Shown here: in pieces, positions 31,360-42,824 of the stretch
Position numbering within the stretch: position 1 is the first letter of the stretch
Layout of the letters: the number at the start of each line of letters is the position of its first letter
Origin: Umbilicaria muhlenbergii
Taxonomy: Eukaryota; Ascomycota; Lecanoromycetes; Umbilicariales; Umbilicariaceae
NCBI GenBank assembly: GCA_000611775.1
Contig: KK106981.1
Location: 7,400,312-7,464,311 of the forward strand
DNA: 64,000 nt
Direction of reading: 5' to 3'
Notes under the pieces: generated by a model
What the model was told of the DNA's origin: nothing
Databases searched by the model: none
The model's input: only the letters and a program-made list of their open reading frames with translations
Made by a program: the position numbers and the translations under genes

Positions 31360-32621
31360 TCAATCACCAGCTAGACTGGCATATCGTACGTCTTCCTGTC
31401 CTGGCGGAGGGGCGACAGCATTCAGGTCATCGAAAGAGTCATGCGCAGGTGCTCCTTGCAATGCGCCACCTAGTGATGTCGTTGCTCCACTTGCCGCAGC
31501 CACCGCAGCAGCCGTGTCTCTGCCCTGCCTTGCAATCGCCATCCTCTCATCCTTGTCCATGTTGTCCAGCGGCTTCGGTCGACCCCATTGCACTCGTAAC
31601 GGACATCCGGCGATCACCGCTTTGCCTTGACAAGCCTCCGCTGCGGCTTCGGCACCCTGCCGCGTAGCGTAGTTGATAAAAGCGCAATGCGAGCGGTGTG
31701 AACAGACGACTGATCGGAGTGTGCCAAATGGTGTGAAGAATGTTCGTATTGCGTGTTCAGGTAGATCGTCTTCCACTCCTGTGATGAAGAGGGAGGTGAT
31801 GTTCGGATCCCGTGGTGGAAGAATGTCTTGAGGACCGGGTGGTAACTGTGCGGTGCTAGGAAAAGCGCGTCCTCCCCTTGCGCCTCCGCGACCGCCGCGC
31901 ATCGGTCCACCCCGAACCCCTGGAGCTCCTCCCCGCCCACCCCTGCTGTCATGTGTCCTAATAGGTCCGGGAGCGGCTGCTATCCTTCTCTGGCCCTCTC
32001 CATCAGCTGTTCCCCCACTGTCCTCGCTTGCCTCTATCCTCCGTTGCCGCTTGTAGTACGGTTCACTATTCGCCAACCGCCTCAGCAGTTCCCGTGCCTT
32101 CTCGTCTGTCTTCTCATACTCCTCTACTCCTCCTCTGCCCTCTTCAATCTCCCGCTCGTTCTCTTGAGCGTAGTACTCGCGATTGATGCTGCTCTCGGGC
32201 CCCGGTGCCACCATCTTCAGCGCCGCATCTCTGACAACAATGGGCAGACCGAATGACAAATCCAACATACAGCACTGACAACAGTTTTTTAGGCGCGCGC
32301 AGGTTAGACAGATATTTGTTCTCTTCGTTCGCGCAGTACGATCTGCCTTCCAGCGAAATATGGTAAATGGGCGGGTACATATCTATGGGAAGCCCAGAGT
32401 TAGCAGAGAGCGGTCTCTTACTTCGCTCGCCACAGAGGGCAAAGAACAATCAGGCATAGAGTGCAAGGAATAGTGAAAAGTCTTGCCTTGCATTCGGCTC
32501 CATGATCTTCTTTGAGCATCTGGACGTATGGGTTGTCGGGCAAACAATTTTCGCAGACACTCGGAAAATCCGTTTTCTCCCACCCGCTCCTGTTAAGATC
32601 TTGCTTAATCTGAGGAGGCAT
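31360..32621 (-). CDS. SLT11: Pre-mRNA splicing factor Slt11/Ecm2 (RBM22 type)
   Basis: Slt11 sits near the spliceosome's catalytic RNA core and contacts U6 and U2/U6 helix II. Two exons (32621-32487, 32382-31360) join in phase to 385 residues. Cysteine-rich zinc-binding modules run from CENC to [20 protein letters not shown] and include [14 protein letters not shown] at the splice. A Gly/Arg-rich linker ([13 protein letters not shown], ~residues 205-240) leads to an RRM with [18 protein letters not shown] and [14 protein letters not shown]. The intron starts with GC (AAG|GCAAGA) instead of GT and ends CCCATAG. No nearby GT keeps the conserved reading, so this appears to be a GC-AG intron. 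Confidence 0.94.
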
Positions 32622-33033
32622 TTTGCAGGCGACGGATCGACTTGACCGGTGTGGGGTGATGGTAAGGTAGCTATAATTGAAGCTCTTCAACAGCAGCTTG
32701 ATCCGAAAAAGTGGGCTGACACAAGCATGGCGGAACATTGTGGGGCCGAAGCGCGATGGGCTTTAGCCGCATCGAGACTCACCTTAGCGCGCCGGTAACA
32801 AGCGAGCGCGGCGAGGCAGGGACCAACGCCTCAACACCCCTGTCCACAATTTCCTGCCTCCACGGGCCCCGGACCGCAGCACTTGAACATGATCTGATCT
32901 TTCCTTTCCCTCCAGACATTCATTCTCACATTGCCACTTCTTCCACCACTCACTTTACCGCGTTCCCGCTTCTCTTGTCGACTTGTCATTTCTCCATCGC
33001 CTACTACTCTTCAACAGAACAAATCAAGTCAAT
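32622..33033. promoter_or_regulatory. Divergent promoter region SLT11 / ERG6
   Basis: 412 bp lie between two divergent start codons and must hold both promoters. The ERG6-proximal part is pyrimidine-rich (CTTTCCTTTCCCTCC, TTCTTCCACC), common before fungal housekeeping genes. I could not point to a certain sterol-regulatory site. Confidence 0.45.
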
Positions 33034-34337
33034 ATGGCTCCCATCAGCCTCGAAACCGAGGACCACTCCCGCGATGCGGCCTTCAACAGAGCTATGCATG
33101 GCAAATCAGCAGAAGAGCGGGCCGGCTTCATGGCCATGCTAAAGAAAGATCCCAATGCACAGAAAGCGGCTCTTGACGAATATTTTAAGCATTGGGACAA
33201 TAAGTCTGCAGACACAGAAACTCAGGAGGTCAGGGAGGTAGGTTACTGTGCGCCCTGTTGTATAGAAGATCACAGGAACTTACCGGATTGTCATACAGGC
33301 CCGAAAAGCAGAATACGCTACATTGACAAGGCAGTATGTGATTCCAATGTGGGCCTCCTATTCCGGGCAAACGCTGAGCAGTGATGCAGCTACTACAACC
33401 TCGCAACGGATCTCTACGAGTACGGATGGGGAGCGTCATTCCACTTCTGCCGCTTCGCATACGGCGACCGCTTCTACCCAGCTATTGCACGTCACGAGCA
33501 CTACCTAGCGCACATGATGGGCCTGCGTGAGGGCATGAAAGTCCTAGACGTTGGCTGTGGTGTGGGCGGTCCGGCTAGGGAGATTGCCAAGTTCGCCGGC
33601 GTCAACATCGTCGGTCTAAACAACAACGACTACCAAATCGAGCGCGCAACTAGGTACTCTGAAAAGGAGGGACTGTCAAAGCAGGTGACATATGCAAAGG
33701 GCGATTTCATGGTACGTTCATTGTATGACCCTCGTCTCAGGATATGGACTGAGAAGTGTAGCAAATGTCCTTCCCGGAGAACTCGTTCGATGCGGTATAC
33801 GCCATCGAAGCGACCGTGCACGCCCCCTCCCTCGAAGGTGTTTACTCCCAAATATACCGCGTTCTAAAGCCCGGCGGTGTTTTCGGTGTTTACGAGTGGC
33901 TCATGACCGAGAAATACGACAATGACAACCCACGCCACCGCGAGATCCGACTTGGTATTGAGCAAGGAGACGGTATTTCGAACATGGTAAAAATCTCGGA
34001 AGGGCTTGAGGCCATCGAAAACGCCGGCTTCGAGCTAGAGTTCCACGAAGATCTGGCGGACCGACCCGACCCTATCCCATGGTACTACCCTATCGCCGGT
34101 GACTTCAAGATGATGGGCAGTCTTTGGGATATACCTACGATCTTTCGGATGACCAAGATTGGAAGGGGAATGGCGAATAAGTTTGTCGGTGCGTTGGAGT
34201 ATTTGTCGCTGGCGCCCAAGGGGACGCAGAGGACGGCGACTAGTCTGGCGCTGGCGGCAGATTGCTTGGTGGCGGGTGGACGGGAGAAGCTATTCACACC
34301 GATGTATTTGATGGTGGCGAGGAAACCTAAGTCATAG
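33034..34337 (+). CDS. ERG6: Sterol 24-C-methyltransferase
   Basis: Erg6 adds the C-24 methyl group in ergosterol synthesis, acting at lipid droplets and the ER. Four exons join in phase: 33034-33237, 33299-33333 (35 nt), 33390-33711 and 33762-34337, giving 378 residues. The start [20 protein letters not shown] follows a clean leader. [20 protein letters not shown] is the Erg6 signature region I (sterol-binding part). [16 protein letters not shown] is the SAM-binding motif. [20 protein letters not shown] and [12 protein letters not shown] are further family marks. Codons are mixed to C-ending until ~34,130, then turn G-rich to the stop. Confidence 0.97.
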
Positions 34338-35462
34338 GAGTGACGGGGTGGTCTTGACGTGGGAGGTTGCTACTTGTTTATAGTCGCACTGTTTGTTTGT
34401 TTGGCACCAACATCTATGCTGAAAGGCATCGGGTATTACTTCAATTCAAGTGTATTTACAAGCCTTTTTGGTTCTCGTGCTCTTCTTTTTGCCGATATGT
34501 CTTGGTAGGGTTTGGTAGTCATCGAACGTCGAAACGGACCACAAAGTCACCTCCTGAAAGATTTGATGCTGGCACAACTTCAACACATCACACCTCGAAG
34601 AGAGAGGGGAGGCGAAGAAGTCGACCCGAAGGCATGGAGGAGCTTGGCGGCCAACACATCCATAGACGTTCAACGAGAAAAGCTCTAATAACTCCCTACC
34701 TTCCTACCTAAGGTAGTCAAGATCTATTGCCCTAGCGCCAACGAACACTGATCTAGAAGTCTCGATGTTGATGACGCCAGCCGGATGATTTATGGACCTC
34801 TGCACCATAGACTATTTTCGTTGCTCAACCGTGCATACCTGAGCGCGTAACACTTCCCCGACGTTCGACGATCAAGTCTGAGTCTGGATGCAGTTAGCCT
34901 GTCGAGTGCAGATCGCTTCAGGTGTGCACACATGGGAGCGTGGCATTCCCTCGACGTTCGACGGGGAACTTTGGGGCTCGATGCGGTTAGCTTGGGGTTC
35001 TGTCTGTGTACTTCACCAGCACTACCTTTTCAAATAAGGTAACACTTCTCTCGACGTTCAACGACGAACTCTCGGTCTGGATGCGGTTAGTATGATGGAG
35101 TGTTGAAGTCTGTTTTACCGTTGTCGACTGTGCAAAGTTCGGACCGTGGCGTTTCCTTCGACGTTCGACGAGAAACCTTGAGCATTATCTCTATAGGGCA
35201 AATAACTCGAACGCTTACTTGTTCTTCGCCTTCAATTTGGGGTCAGTGCTATGCGATGGGATTTGATAGCGATCCTTGGGGTACTAGGTTGGCCTTGTAT
35301 GCTCGGTCTAATCGTCTACTAGTTGTTGGGTTGACTGCGTGTTTCTATGCGATGACTTTATACATCAACACATCTATTCCTGTCATGAGGTTGGTTCAAC
35401 TGCCAGTTCTTTTGACCACCATTACGAGCGACCGTACAGACCACAACACACCAACCAGCACC
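34338..35462. repeat. Spacer with spaced CGACGTTCGACG repeats
   Basis: The region between convergent ERG6 and RPT6 has no convincing gene but carries related repeat units. A core TCGACGTTCGACG or variant occurs at about 34859, 34951, 35051 and 35158, about 92-107 bp apart. In three of these it is followed ~20 bp on by CTGGATGCGGTTAG or a close form. A further copy at 34663 and an inverted one at 34521-34533 flank the set. The core is nearly palindromic. Origin and function are unknown. Confidence 0.7.
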
Positions 35463-36760
35463 TTACTTCCACAACTTCCCCAAACTGACCTCCTTATCGT
35501 CATGTTTGTTGAGTACCTTGGCGGTGGCCAGGTCGAAATCCTCTTGCGTGACATGGACTCTTCGTTCTCGTAAAGCATACATTCCGGCTTCCGTACACAC
35601 ACCCTTGAGTTCTGCACCGGAGCAACCATTCATCTTTTCGGCGATTTTGAGGAGGTTGATTCCACGTGTTAGATTCATTGACCTACTGTGGATTCGTAAG
35701 ATGTCTGCACGAGCTTCGACCCTACGATGTATTAGTCAAGTTGGGCGATGACAGATGGGAAGGAAAAATTGGCGCCTTACGTTGGTGGTGGGAATTCGAT
35801 CTTGCGGTCTATCCGTCCTGGTCGAAGAAGCGCCGGATCGAGAATATCAAGACGGTTCGTAGCCATGATGACCTTGATGTTTTTTGTCGGCTCGAAGCCA
35901 TCGAGCTGGTTTAGTAGCTCCAGCATCGTACGTTGAACTTCCGAGTCGCCGCCGCTGCTGCCTTCGACACGCGAAGAACCAATACTATCGATTTCGTCCA
36001 TGAAGATGATGCTTGGAGCATGCTCCCGCGCCATCACGAACAGTTCGCGCACCATGCGGCTACCTTCACCAATATACTTCTGGACGAGCTCTGAGCCGGA
36101 AACGCGGATGAACTTGCAATCGGTGTGATGAGCTACAGCTCGTGCTAACAGCGTCTTGCCCGTCCCCGGGGGCCCGTAGAGTAGCACACCCTTTGGCTGA
36201 GCAATCCCTAACGATTCAAAGAGCTCGGGGTGCTTGAGCCCTAGCTCGACAACTTCCTTGATCTCCTTGATTTGTTGGTCTAGGCCACCAATCATGTCAT
36301 ATGTGCTGTCTGGTACTTTCTCGACCATCATTAGAGAGACTAGGGGATCGACCGAAGAAGGCAGCATCTTCTCGAGCTTATAGGAGTCGGAGAGGAGAGT
36401 AACGCGTTTGCCAACCGTGAGTTTGGAGATATCCACTGATTCAGATATATCGACGACTGAAAACAAGAAAGCTACGTTAGATGGACTGCTTGACTAGGGT
36501 GAGCAGGTTTTGGTGAGAGACATACCGTATTTGCCTTCCGGATGTACCTTCACCAGGACCTTTTTCGTCCCCATGACTTTAACCACCTCGCCAACATACG
36601 ACCCTGGTTGTTGTAAAAGACCCAGTTCCTCTCGTAGTAAGCGTACCCTTGAGTTGTAGTCATTGCGTTGAGCTTCTAGTCTTCGTAGAACCGCTTGGCC
36701 CTGGATGATCTCGAGCTTCATGCTCTCGATCTTGTTATGGAAGAAGCTATCGAGCGCCAT
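35463..36760 (-). CDS. RPT6: 26S proteasome regulatory ATPase subunit 8
   Basis: Rpt6 (Sug1) is one of six AAA ATPases in the ring that unfolds substrates above the 20S proteasome. Three exons join in phase: 36760-36526, 36456-35781 and 35721-35463, giving 389 residues. [18 protein letters not shown] opens an N-terminal coiled coil, followed by the OB-domain stretch [20 protein letters not shown]. The ATPase has Walker A GPPGTGKT, Walker [12 protein letters not shown] and the arginine-finger region [14 protein letters not shown]. It ends [12 protein letters not shown] 36760 matches the family start. The frame is open for 11 codons upstream but has no other ATG. Confidence 0.97.
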
Positions 36761-37506
36761 CGTGACACTCGGAACAGTACCGAACAAGGGCACTAAGGCG
36801 ACGATGGGGAGATGAATGTGAGAAATGCCGAAAGTCTGGATTCAAGTGGAGATGGGAGTGCGTTGGACTGGGTGAGCTGAGATGGTGGGAGCTCGGCGGC
36901 GCTGGAGACAGAGCTTGGGCAGAGCCGCACGATTATCTAATGATGTATGATGTTCGAGCGTACTGGCAGACCCTGGCTGCCTGTCTGGCTGTCTGGCTGT
37001 CTGGCTGTCTGGCTGTCTGCCTCTCTGCCAATCTCCCGTGCTGAAACTGCGAGACCCAGGCTTAGCTTCGAAGTCTATGTCGGAGTAATCAGTCCTCCGT
37101 CCAAGGTACAGTACATGTAAACACGCCTGGCTTGGCGTGGATCGCAAATCACAAGGGTTGCATGAAGCGAAACACATGGCCAGGTCATGCACCTCCATGG
37201 CTTCGAGAGAAGAATCCCTTACCCACATTCCACCATCAGCTGACCCGCTATCATTTCCTGCTCCTGATTATTGACCGCAGTGGCCGATACAAGAGCAGGG
37301 CTTCGGCCGTCATTGTACCAAGGATCTGCGACCCTAGCAATGTAATTATCTACATGTAACATCAACATTACCGGTCCGAGCTGAGCAGAAGCAAAGCTCA
37401 TGTTGCCTGCACGCCGCACAGCTATCCCCATCAGCACGTGAATGCTCCAATCCCGACAACCGCTGCTGCTACTCTTCCTCTTCAGATTAACTCTCAGCCC
37501 TTTGAC
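36761..37506. promoter_or_regulatory. Divergent intergenic region RPT6 / VNX1
   Basis: 746 bp between divergent starts. It contains an 8-bp tandem repeat (GTCTGGCT, about five units at 36980-37020). No conserved coding frame is seen. I did not find a confident proteasome-associated control element (GGTGGCAAA) close to RPT6. Confidence 0.45.
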
Positions 37507-40500
37507 ATGGCTCGCGATCATAGCTCGACGCACTCTTCTCATGCCGATGACACACCTGATACTTCTCCGACAACCACGAGAGCCACTCCACGGTTTGAGT
37601 CCATCACACACGACGATAATGCAGACGAGTCTGGAACACCCGGCACAGTGCGCCGACATCCACCTCCAGCCATCTCGACAAGCAGCAACTATGGTACATC
37701 TACATTCTCACTTATCTTTATGCAGAGGATAAGAAACGACACTGATGCTTCTTGGTAATCGTAGGTTCCGTTCCCACACAGGAATCACCAGCTGAAGACA
37801 GCAACACTCCCACACAAGACCGCAGCCGCCCCACCGTACGCAGCTCTAACTCTTCTGCCCACCGTCAAGTCCTGTCGCCCGAAACCATGCACTCTACGAC
37901 CAAACCGCGAAAGCCCCCTATGCCCAGACGGTCATCCACGAAATTTCAGGGGCCACATAGGGGTCAGGAATTTTCTGTCGACGATGATCCAGATGAGTAT
38001 GAGTCGGACTATGTCACGAGACGGCCATCTCTAGCGAAGACTGCAACAGGCATCGGACAATCTCTACGCAGACAGCCGTCTACTTTAAGACGACGACCGA
38101 CCGCTCCACCGACGATCTTACCGAGGGTAGACTCACAAGGTGAGGATGAGGAAGAGGCTGAAGCGGCTGAGTACGTAGCTCCTGAGGTTGAAGACACCCA
38201 AGATACCTCAGGCGAGGAGGGAACCATCAGAGCCGACGATGATGCTGCAGACGACGAAGCTGATGTTAGTGACGCTGAGAGCTTTACGCTACGAGACCGC
38301 CAAGCAGCTATCAACGAGACGCATCCATTTGGTATTCGAATTTGGAAGCCTGCTTTATACAAGAAGAACAGGTCGGTAGAGAAGACTGCCGAAGGGGACA
38401 TCCATTCGTCACCTGGTGGCAGGGTCAGCAACTGGTTATGGATTTTCAATCTCCTCTGGACCGTACTTTTTGGCTGGTGGCTCGCAATGGCAGCTTCTCT
38501 AGGTGCTATTACTTGTTTTATTCTCGGTTTCACCCCCGGTGCCATGGATTATGGGAGGGTGTTATGGGGCCTAGCGAAGTACTTGTTCTATCCTTTCGGT
38601 AAATTCGTCAAGCTCGAGCGAGATGAAGCCTACGCAGAAGAAGATGAAGGCGAAGGCCGTAGCATTACCGAGTACGAGCAGTGGCAGAGCGGCGATCTGG
38701 AAGATGGACGTCTTTTCTTTGGGCCCTTGACTTCCGGATCATTGATAGGACGACGGAGGGAAAGCATAGACTCCGCCAACGAGAACGACAGTCTTCTCGG
38801 ACGTACTGGGCGTGGTGGTCTAAATGAACATCAAGGACCTAAAACCAAGAGACGGTTGTTCGGCCGTGGACAATGGACAATCGGCAGAGCCATTTTCTTC
38901 GTTTTCTTCTACTTCTTGATCACACCTTTACTGCTTTTGGTATCCGCTACCTGCTGGTTCATGGTGTTCTGGATCCCGATGGGCAAAGTCACCATGCTCC
39001 TCTTCTACCACCTTCGGCGACACCCTCTCGCCATGTCCTTCCACGATGACGGCGCTTATTCACGCGGGTCAAGCCCATCATCTTCAATTTTACTGTGCAC
39101 CTATCGTGCAGTAGGTGCGACGTATTGGAAGTACACTATTGATGGTACCAACATCTTCCTCATCAATCTGATTGGGGTGGTACTATTCGCAATCTTTGAT
39201 TACTGGGTCCTCAACGTGGCCCTTGGCCTCAAAGTATGGCTTACCCTACCAGGGTTTGTCTTTGCGCTTGCGCTGTTCTCTATTATTCCGTTGGCATACT
39301 TTATTGGTCAAGCTGTAGCCTCAATATCCGCGCAGTCTTCCATGGGTGTTGGCGCCGCTATCAACGCCTTTTTCTCCACCATAGTGGAGGTCTTCCTATA
39401 CTGTGTGGCGTTGAACCAGGGAAAGAGTCGATTGGTCGAAGGGAGTATCATCGGGAGTATCTTTGCTGGTATTCTGTTCTTGCCAGGTCTCTCCATGTGC
39501 TTTGGTGCCCTGAAACGGAAGACACAGAGGTTTAATGTCAAGTCAGCGGGTGTCACGTCGACGATGCTCTTGTTTGCGGTTATTGCTGCCTTTGGCCCCA
39601 CACTCTTCTATCAGATCTACGGCAGTGTAAGTTATATGCCTTTACATGTTGATCAAGCACTGATTGATGTTGCAGCATGAGCTCAAGTGTCATTCTTGTG
39701 TTGCCGCAGGAGACGCCATGGCAGAACAAGATTGTCGGCGGTGCTATTTCTCCCAAATACAAGCCATCAACGATCGATTCTTCATCGAAGCAGTCAGACC
39801 TTACTGCTGGTTCGCCGCTGTGTTACTCTTCTTGTCATACATTATCGGCTTGTGGTTCACGCTTCGAACGCATGCGGCTACCATCTGGAATATTGAGATT
39901 GAAGAAAAGAAATTCCAGCCGCCTCATTTACCGAACGGCAGCGTCTCGCATCAGCCAACTGGTACAATACATGGAGCACCAAGGCACCAGACCAGTGGAG
40001 GTAGTGGAGGTTCTGTCAGCCACAATCAAATTAGGGACTCCCCGCTCTACAAACGAATATTGGGGCAATCTCTCAAACAGGTCGGCTTGGAGCCTCGCGG
40101 TACTGAAGTTTCTCGCCATCAATCGACTTCCAGTACTGCAACTCATGGGCAAAGCCCTCAGACACCATACCTTGTACCACCAAAGAATAGTGGCGGCGAT
40201 ACTTGGCTACCTGATAACGCCAGCCAGGGAAGCGTGCACATCACAGGACTCTCCGAGGAAGAGAACATCAATCTTGTCCGGCAAGTCGCCGAGATGGCTG
40301 CTACTGCGGCCACAGTGGCAGCTCGAGACGCTACCCGAGTTCCGCGGAAGCCCTCAACGGTCTCTCAGACAGGTGCCCATCAACACCATGTCCATCGACC
40401 CGCAGTCAATCGAACAGCCACTACATTTCACGACGAAAACGACGAGGCAGTGACGGCCGACGCAATGGCTGGTATGGGTGATGGTGGCCATGATGCGCCC

Positions 40501-41273
40501 AACTGGAGTAGGCTGAAGTCGGCGGTCATCTTGCTCGGGGCGACTGTGCTCTATGCGGTCATCGCGGAGATTCTGGTGAATACGGTAGATGTTGTTCTGG
40601 AGAGCGTGGAAATTGATGAGAAGTTCCTTGGTATCACGCTCTTTGCTCTCGTGCCGAATACCACGGAGTTCCTTGTAAGACTGAATGGATGTCGCTTCAG
40701 AGTACCTGCTAACGAGTATCTACAGAATGCCATCTCCTTCGCCATGAACGGCAATATCGCGCTGTCCATGGAGATTGGTTCCGCGTACGCCTTACAGGTG
40801 TGTCTGCTGCAGATACCGGCGCTTGTGCTCTTCAGCGCTTTAAATTCGCGCTTCTTGCAGCCACAGGAACTCATGGATTATACGTTCAAGTAAGCCAAAA
40901 TTCCATTCCGATCTCGCGTGGTTTCAAACGCTGACTTTTCATCCAGCCTAATATTCCCGCAATGGGACATGGTTACGGTCATCCTCTGCGTCTTCCTGCT
41001 GAGCTACATGTATGGCGAAGGAAAGGTAAGAACAATTGCTTTCTCGATAGCAATACCCTCCAGAATCATGCTGATGGCCGGCCTAACCAACAGAGCAACT
41101 ACTTCAAAGGCAGCATCCTGTTGCTTACCTACCTGGTCGTCATTGTTGGGTTTTACCTCGCTGGCTACTCGTCCGATATGGATATCCAGGGTATCGACCG
41201 GTTCGACACCCTGGCTATTGGGCGTGAAACTTTTAAGACGATCGGCAAGGGGAAAAGTGGTAGGGCCTACTAA
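37507..41273 (+). CDS. VNX1: Vacuolar monovalent cation / H+ exchanger of the CAX superfamily
   Basis: Yeast Vnx1 moves Na+ and K+ into the vacuole in exchange for protons. Six exons join in phase: 37507-37693, 37765-39626, 39676-40674, 40726-40889, 40947-41025 and 41094-41273, giving 1,156 residues. A long disordered acidic N-terminus (~260 residues) precedes the first membrane segments (WLWIFNLLWTVLFGWWLAMA). There are about 13 hydrophobic spans. The two exchanger repeats are visible as SSMGVGAAINAFFSTIVEVF (first) and GITLFALVPNTTEFLNAISF (second), with the acidic residues that coordinate cations. A ~230-residue hydrophilic loop lies between the repeats (about 39,910-40,500). Confidence 0.92.
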
Positions 41274-41671
41274 ATACATTCGAGAACGTTCTTTGCAAAG
41301 TATTCGTTTGTTCTTGAGCGTGGCGTCTGGTCCGGGGGTTGCGAAAGGAAGGGTAGCAGGGCGTTCTTGTGATAGCGCCGTTGAGGAATCGGCATTGGCA
41401 TTGCTCGGGTAGATGTCTTTACATAGAAAGAAGGATGTCGAGGTAAGAACTATACATTGTGCTTTTCTGTCAGAGTTTCTCTTTGCGCCGTGAGTGTGCT
41501 ACATCTAATAATAGGAGAAACCTGGCCCTGACTCTGATCTGACGACATGCGAGGGAACTTCGTCGTGTAATTACTTGATCGATTTCGGCGAGAGCTTATC
41601 CAAAATAGACATCATTTGTTGCTTTACTAAGTTGAAGCGTTGCCAAACACGGTGCTCATATGTACTACATA
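41274..41671. other. VNX1 3' flank up to the transposon nest
   Basis: 398 bp with no convincing gene. A frame in another phase runs from inside VNX1 to 41412 but is a shadow. The stretch ends at the TA that borders the element starting at 41672. Confidence 0.45.
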
Positions 41672-41710
41672 ACGTAATGTACCCAGCAACGCCGCAGGAT
41701 AGGCAACGCC

Positions 41711-42738
41711 CCCCCCCCCCCCTTTGAGGAAAACACGAATACACATAAACATTGATAGAAAATCAGAATTTCACCATAATTGCATGCATTCAATGAAGAA
41801 AGAAGAGCGTCTTCTGAAGGCCATTGAGGCCTACAATGAGGCTCTTAAAGACCAAGAAAATCCACCTTCCTACCGCCAAATTGCCACCCGATACGACATA
41901 TCAGACCGTACACTAAGAGGGAGAATTCAGGGCACTCAACAGTCTAAACAAGTAGTCAGCAGTACTCACTACTTGCGAGCCAGTTCAGAGGTTATTACAC
42001 AAGATAATATAGCCTCTTCTTGAGCTGCTGCAGGATTATATCCCTTTAATCCTGCAGCAGTTATAGCTAAGCTTCCTCTTCGCCTCAAAACTCCTCCAGA
42101 ACTGACAATTACAGATTCTACAGGACGATCTGTTAGCCTCATTCTTACACCTATCAATCCTACTGAAATTGATGAGGTTGTAGATCAGATTTTGGACAGA
42201 ACTCCACATGTTAAACAGCGTGTTATGCAGCTCAGTAAAGCTGCTACCAAAGCAATTGCAGATCGTATCATACTGGAACATCGAAACAAAGCCCTCACAG
42301 AGGCCAATCAGCGGAAGCGGCAGACTCGATCTAAGAAGGCATATACAGGGCTAGGAAGGGTATTGGTGAAGGAGGAGGCGGAGAAGCTACAGGAGGCTGA
42401 AGAGAAGGAGAAGCAGAATCAGTTAACTAGTCAACAGGCCAAGAAGGACTTAGCACAGCAGAGGAAGGTGTTGAAGGAGATAAAGCAGCTGGAGACACAG
42501 GCCAGGAAGTCAAAACGGCTGCAGGATAAGGAGGAGAAGCAGACAGCAAAGGCTGCAGTTGTTGCAGCAAAAGCAGCCTTGGAGGTTCTAAAATCTATAG
42601 ATCCTACAGCTCTATAATAGACTACAATGTAGAGCTTCAAAATGGTCTACTTAGACTGAAATCTACTGCTCAAATGATGAAATTCTGATTTTCTACCATG
42701 TTTATGTGTATTCGTGTTTTCCTACCAGGGGGGGGGGT
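41711..42738 (+). mobile_element. Internally deleted pogo/Fot1-type element nested in the outer repeat
   Basis: The inverted repeats are GAAAACACGAATACACATAA... at about 41729-41775 and the reverse complement at about 42678-42724, about 45 bp with few mismatches and running through TAGAAAATCAGAATTTCA. Both outer ends are homopolymer C or G runs, so the exact borders and target duplication cannot be fixed. The element is about 1 kb, too short for a full pogo/Fot1 element, and codes only for the two ends of the transposase. Confidence 0.78.
41793..42617 (+). pseudogene. Pogo/Fot1 transposase lacking its catalytic core
   Basis: From ATG 41793 (MKKEERLLKAIEAYNEALKD) the frame encodes a Psq-type helix-turn-helix (PPSYRQIATRYDISDRTLRGR). 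About 30 residues later it already reads VITQDNIASS, then a TGA (42021-42023), then AAAGLYPFNPAAVIAKLPLR, which normally follows the DDE domain. A Lys/Glu/Gln-rich coiled tail ends at 42617. The CENP-B-type second helix domain and the whole DDE core are missing while the frame is kept. The single stop is a TGA where relatives usually have tryptophan or arginine. Only a short DNA-binding peptide could be made. Confidence 0.75.
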
Positions 42739-42824
42739 GCGCCGTTGGGGAGTTTCTATTCTGCAGCCACGCTAGAATTTAATACCATACAGCCCCGTGA
42801 CTGCTTAATAAGCCTGCCCCCTGC

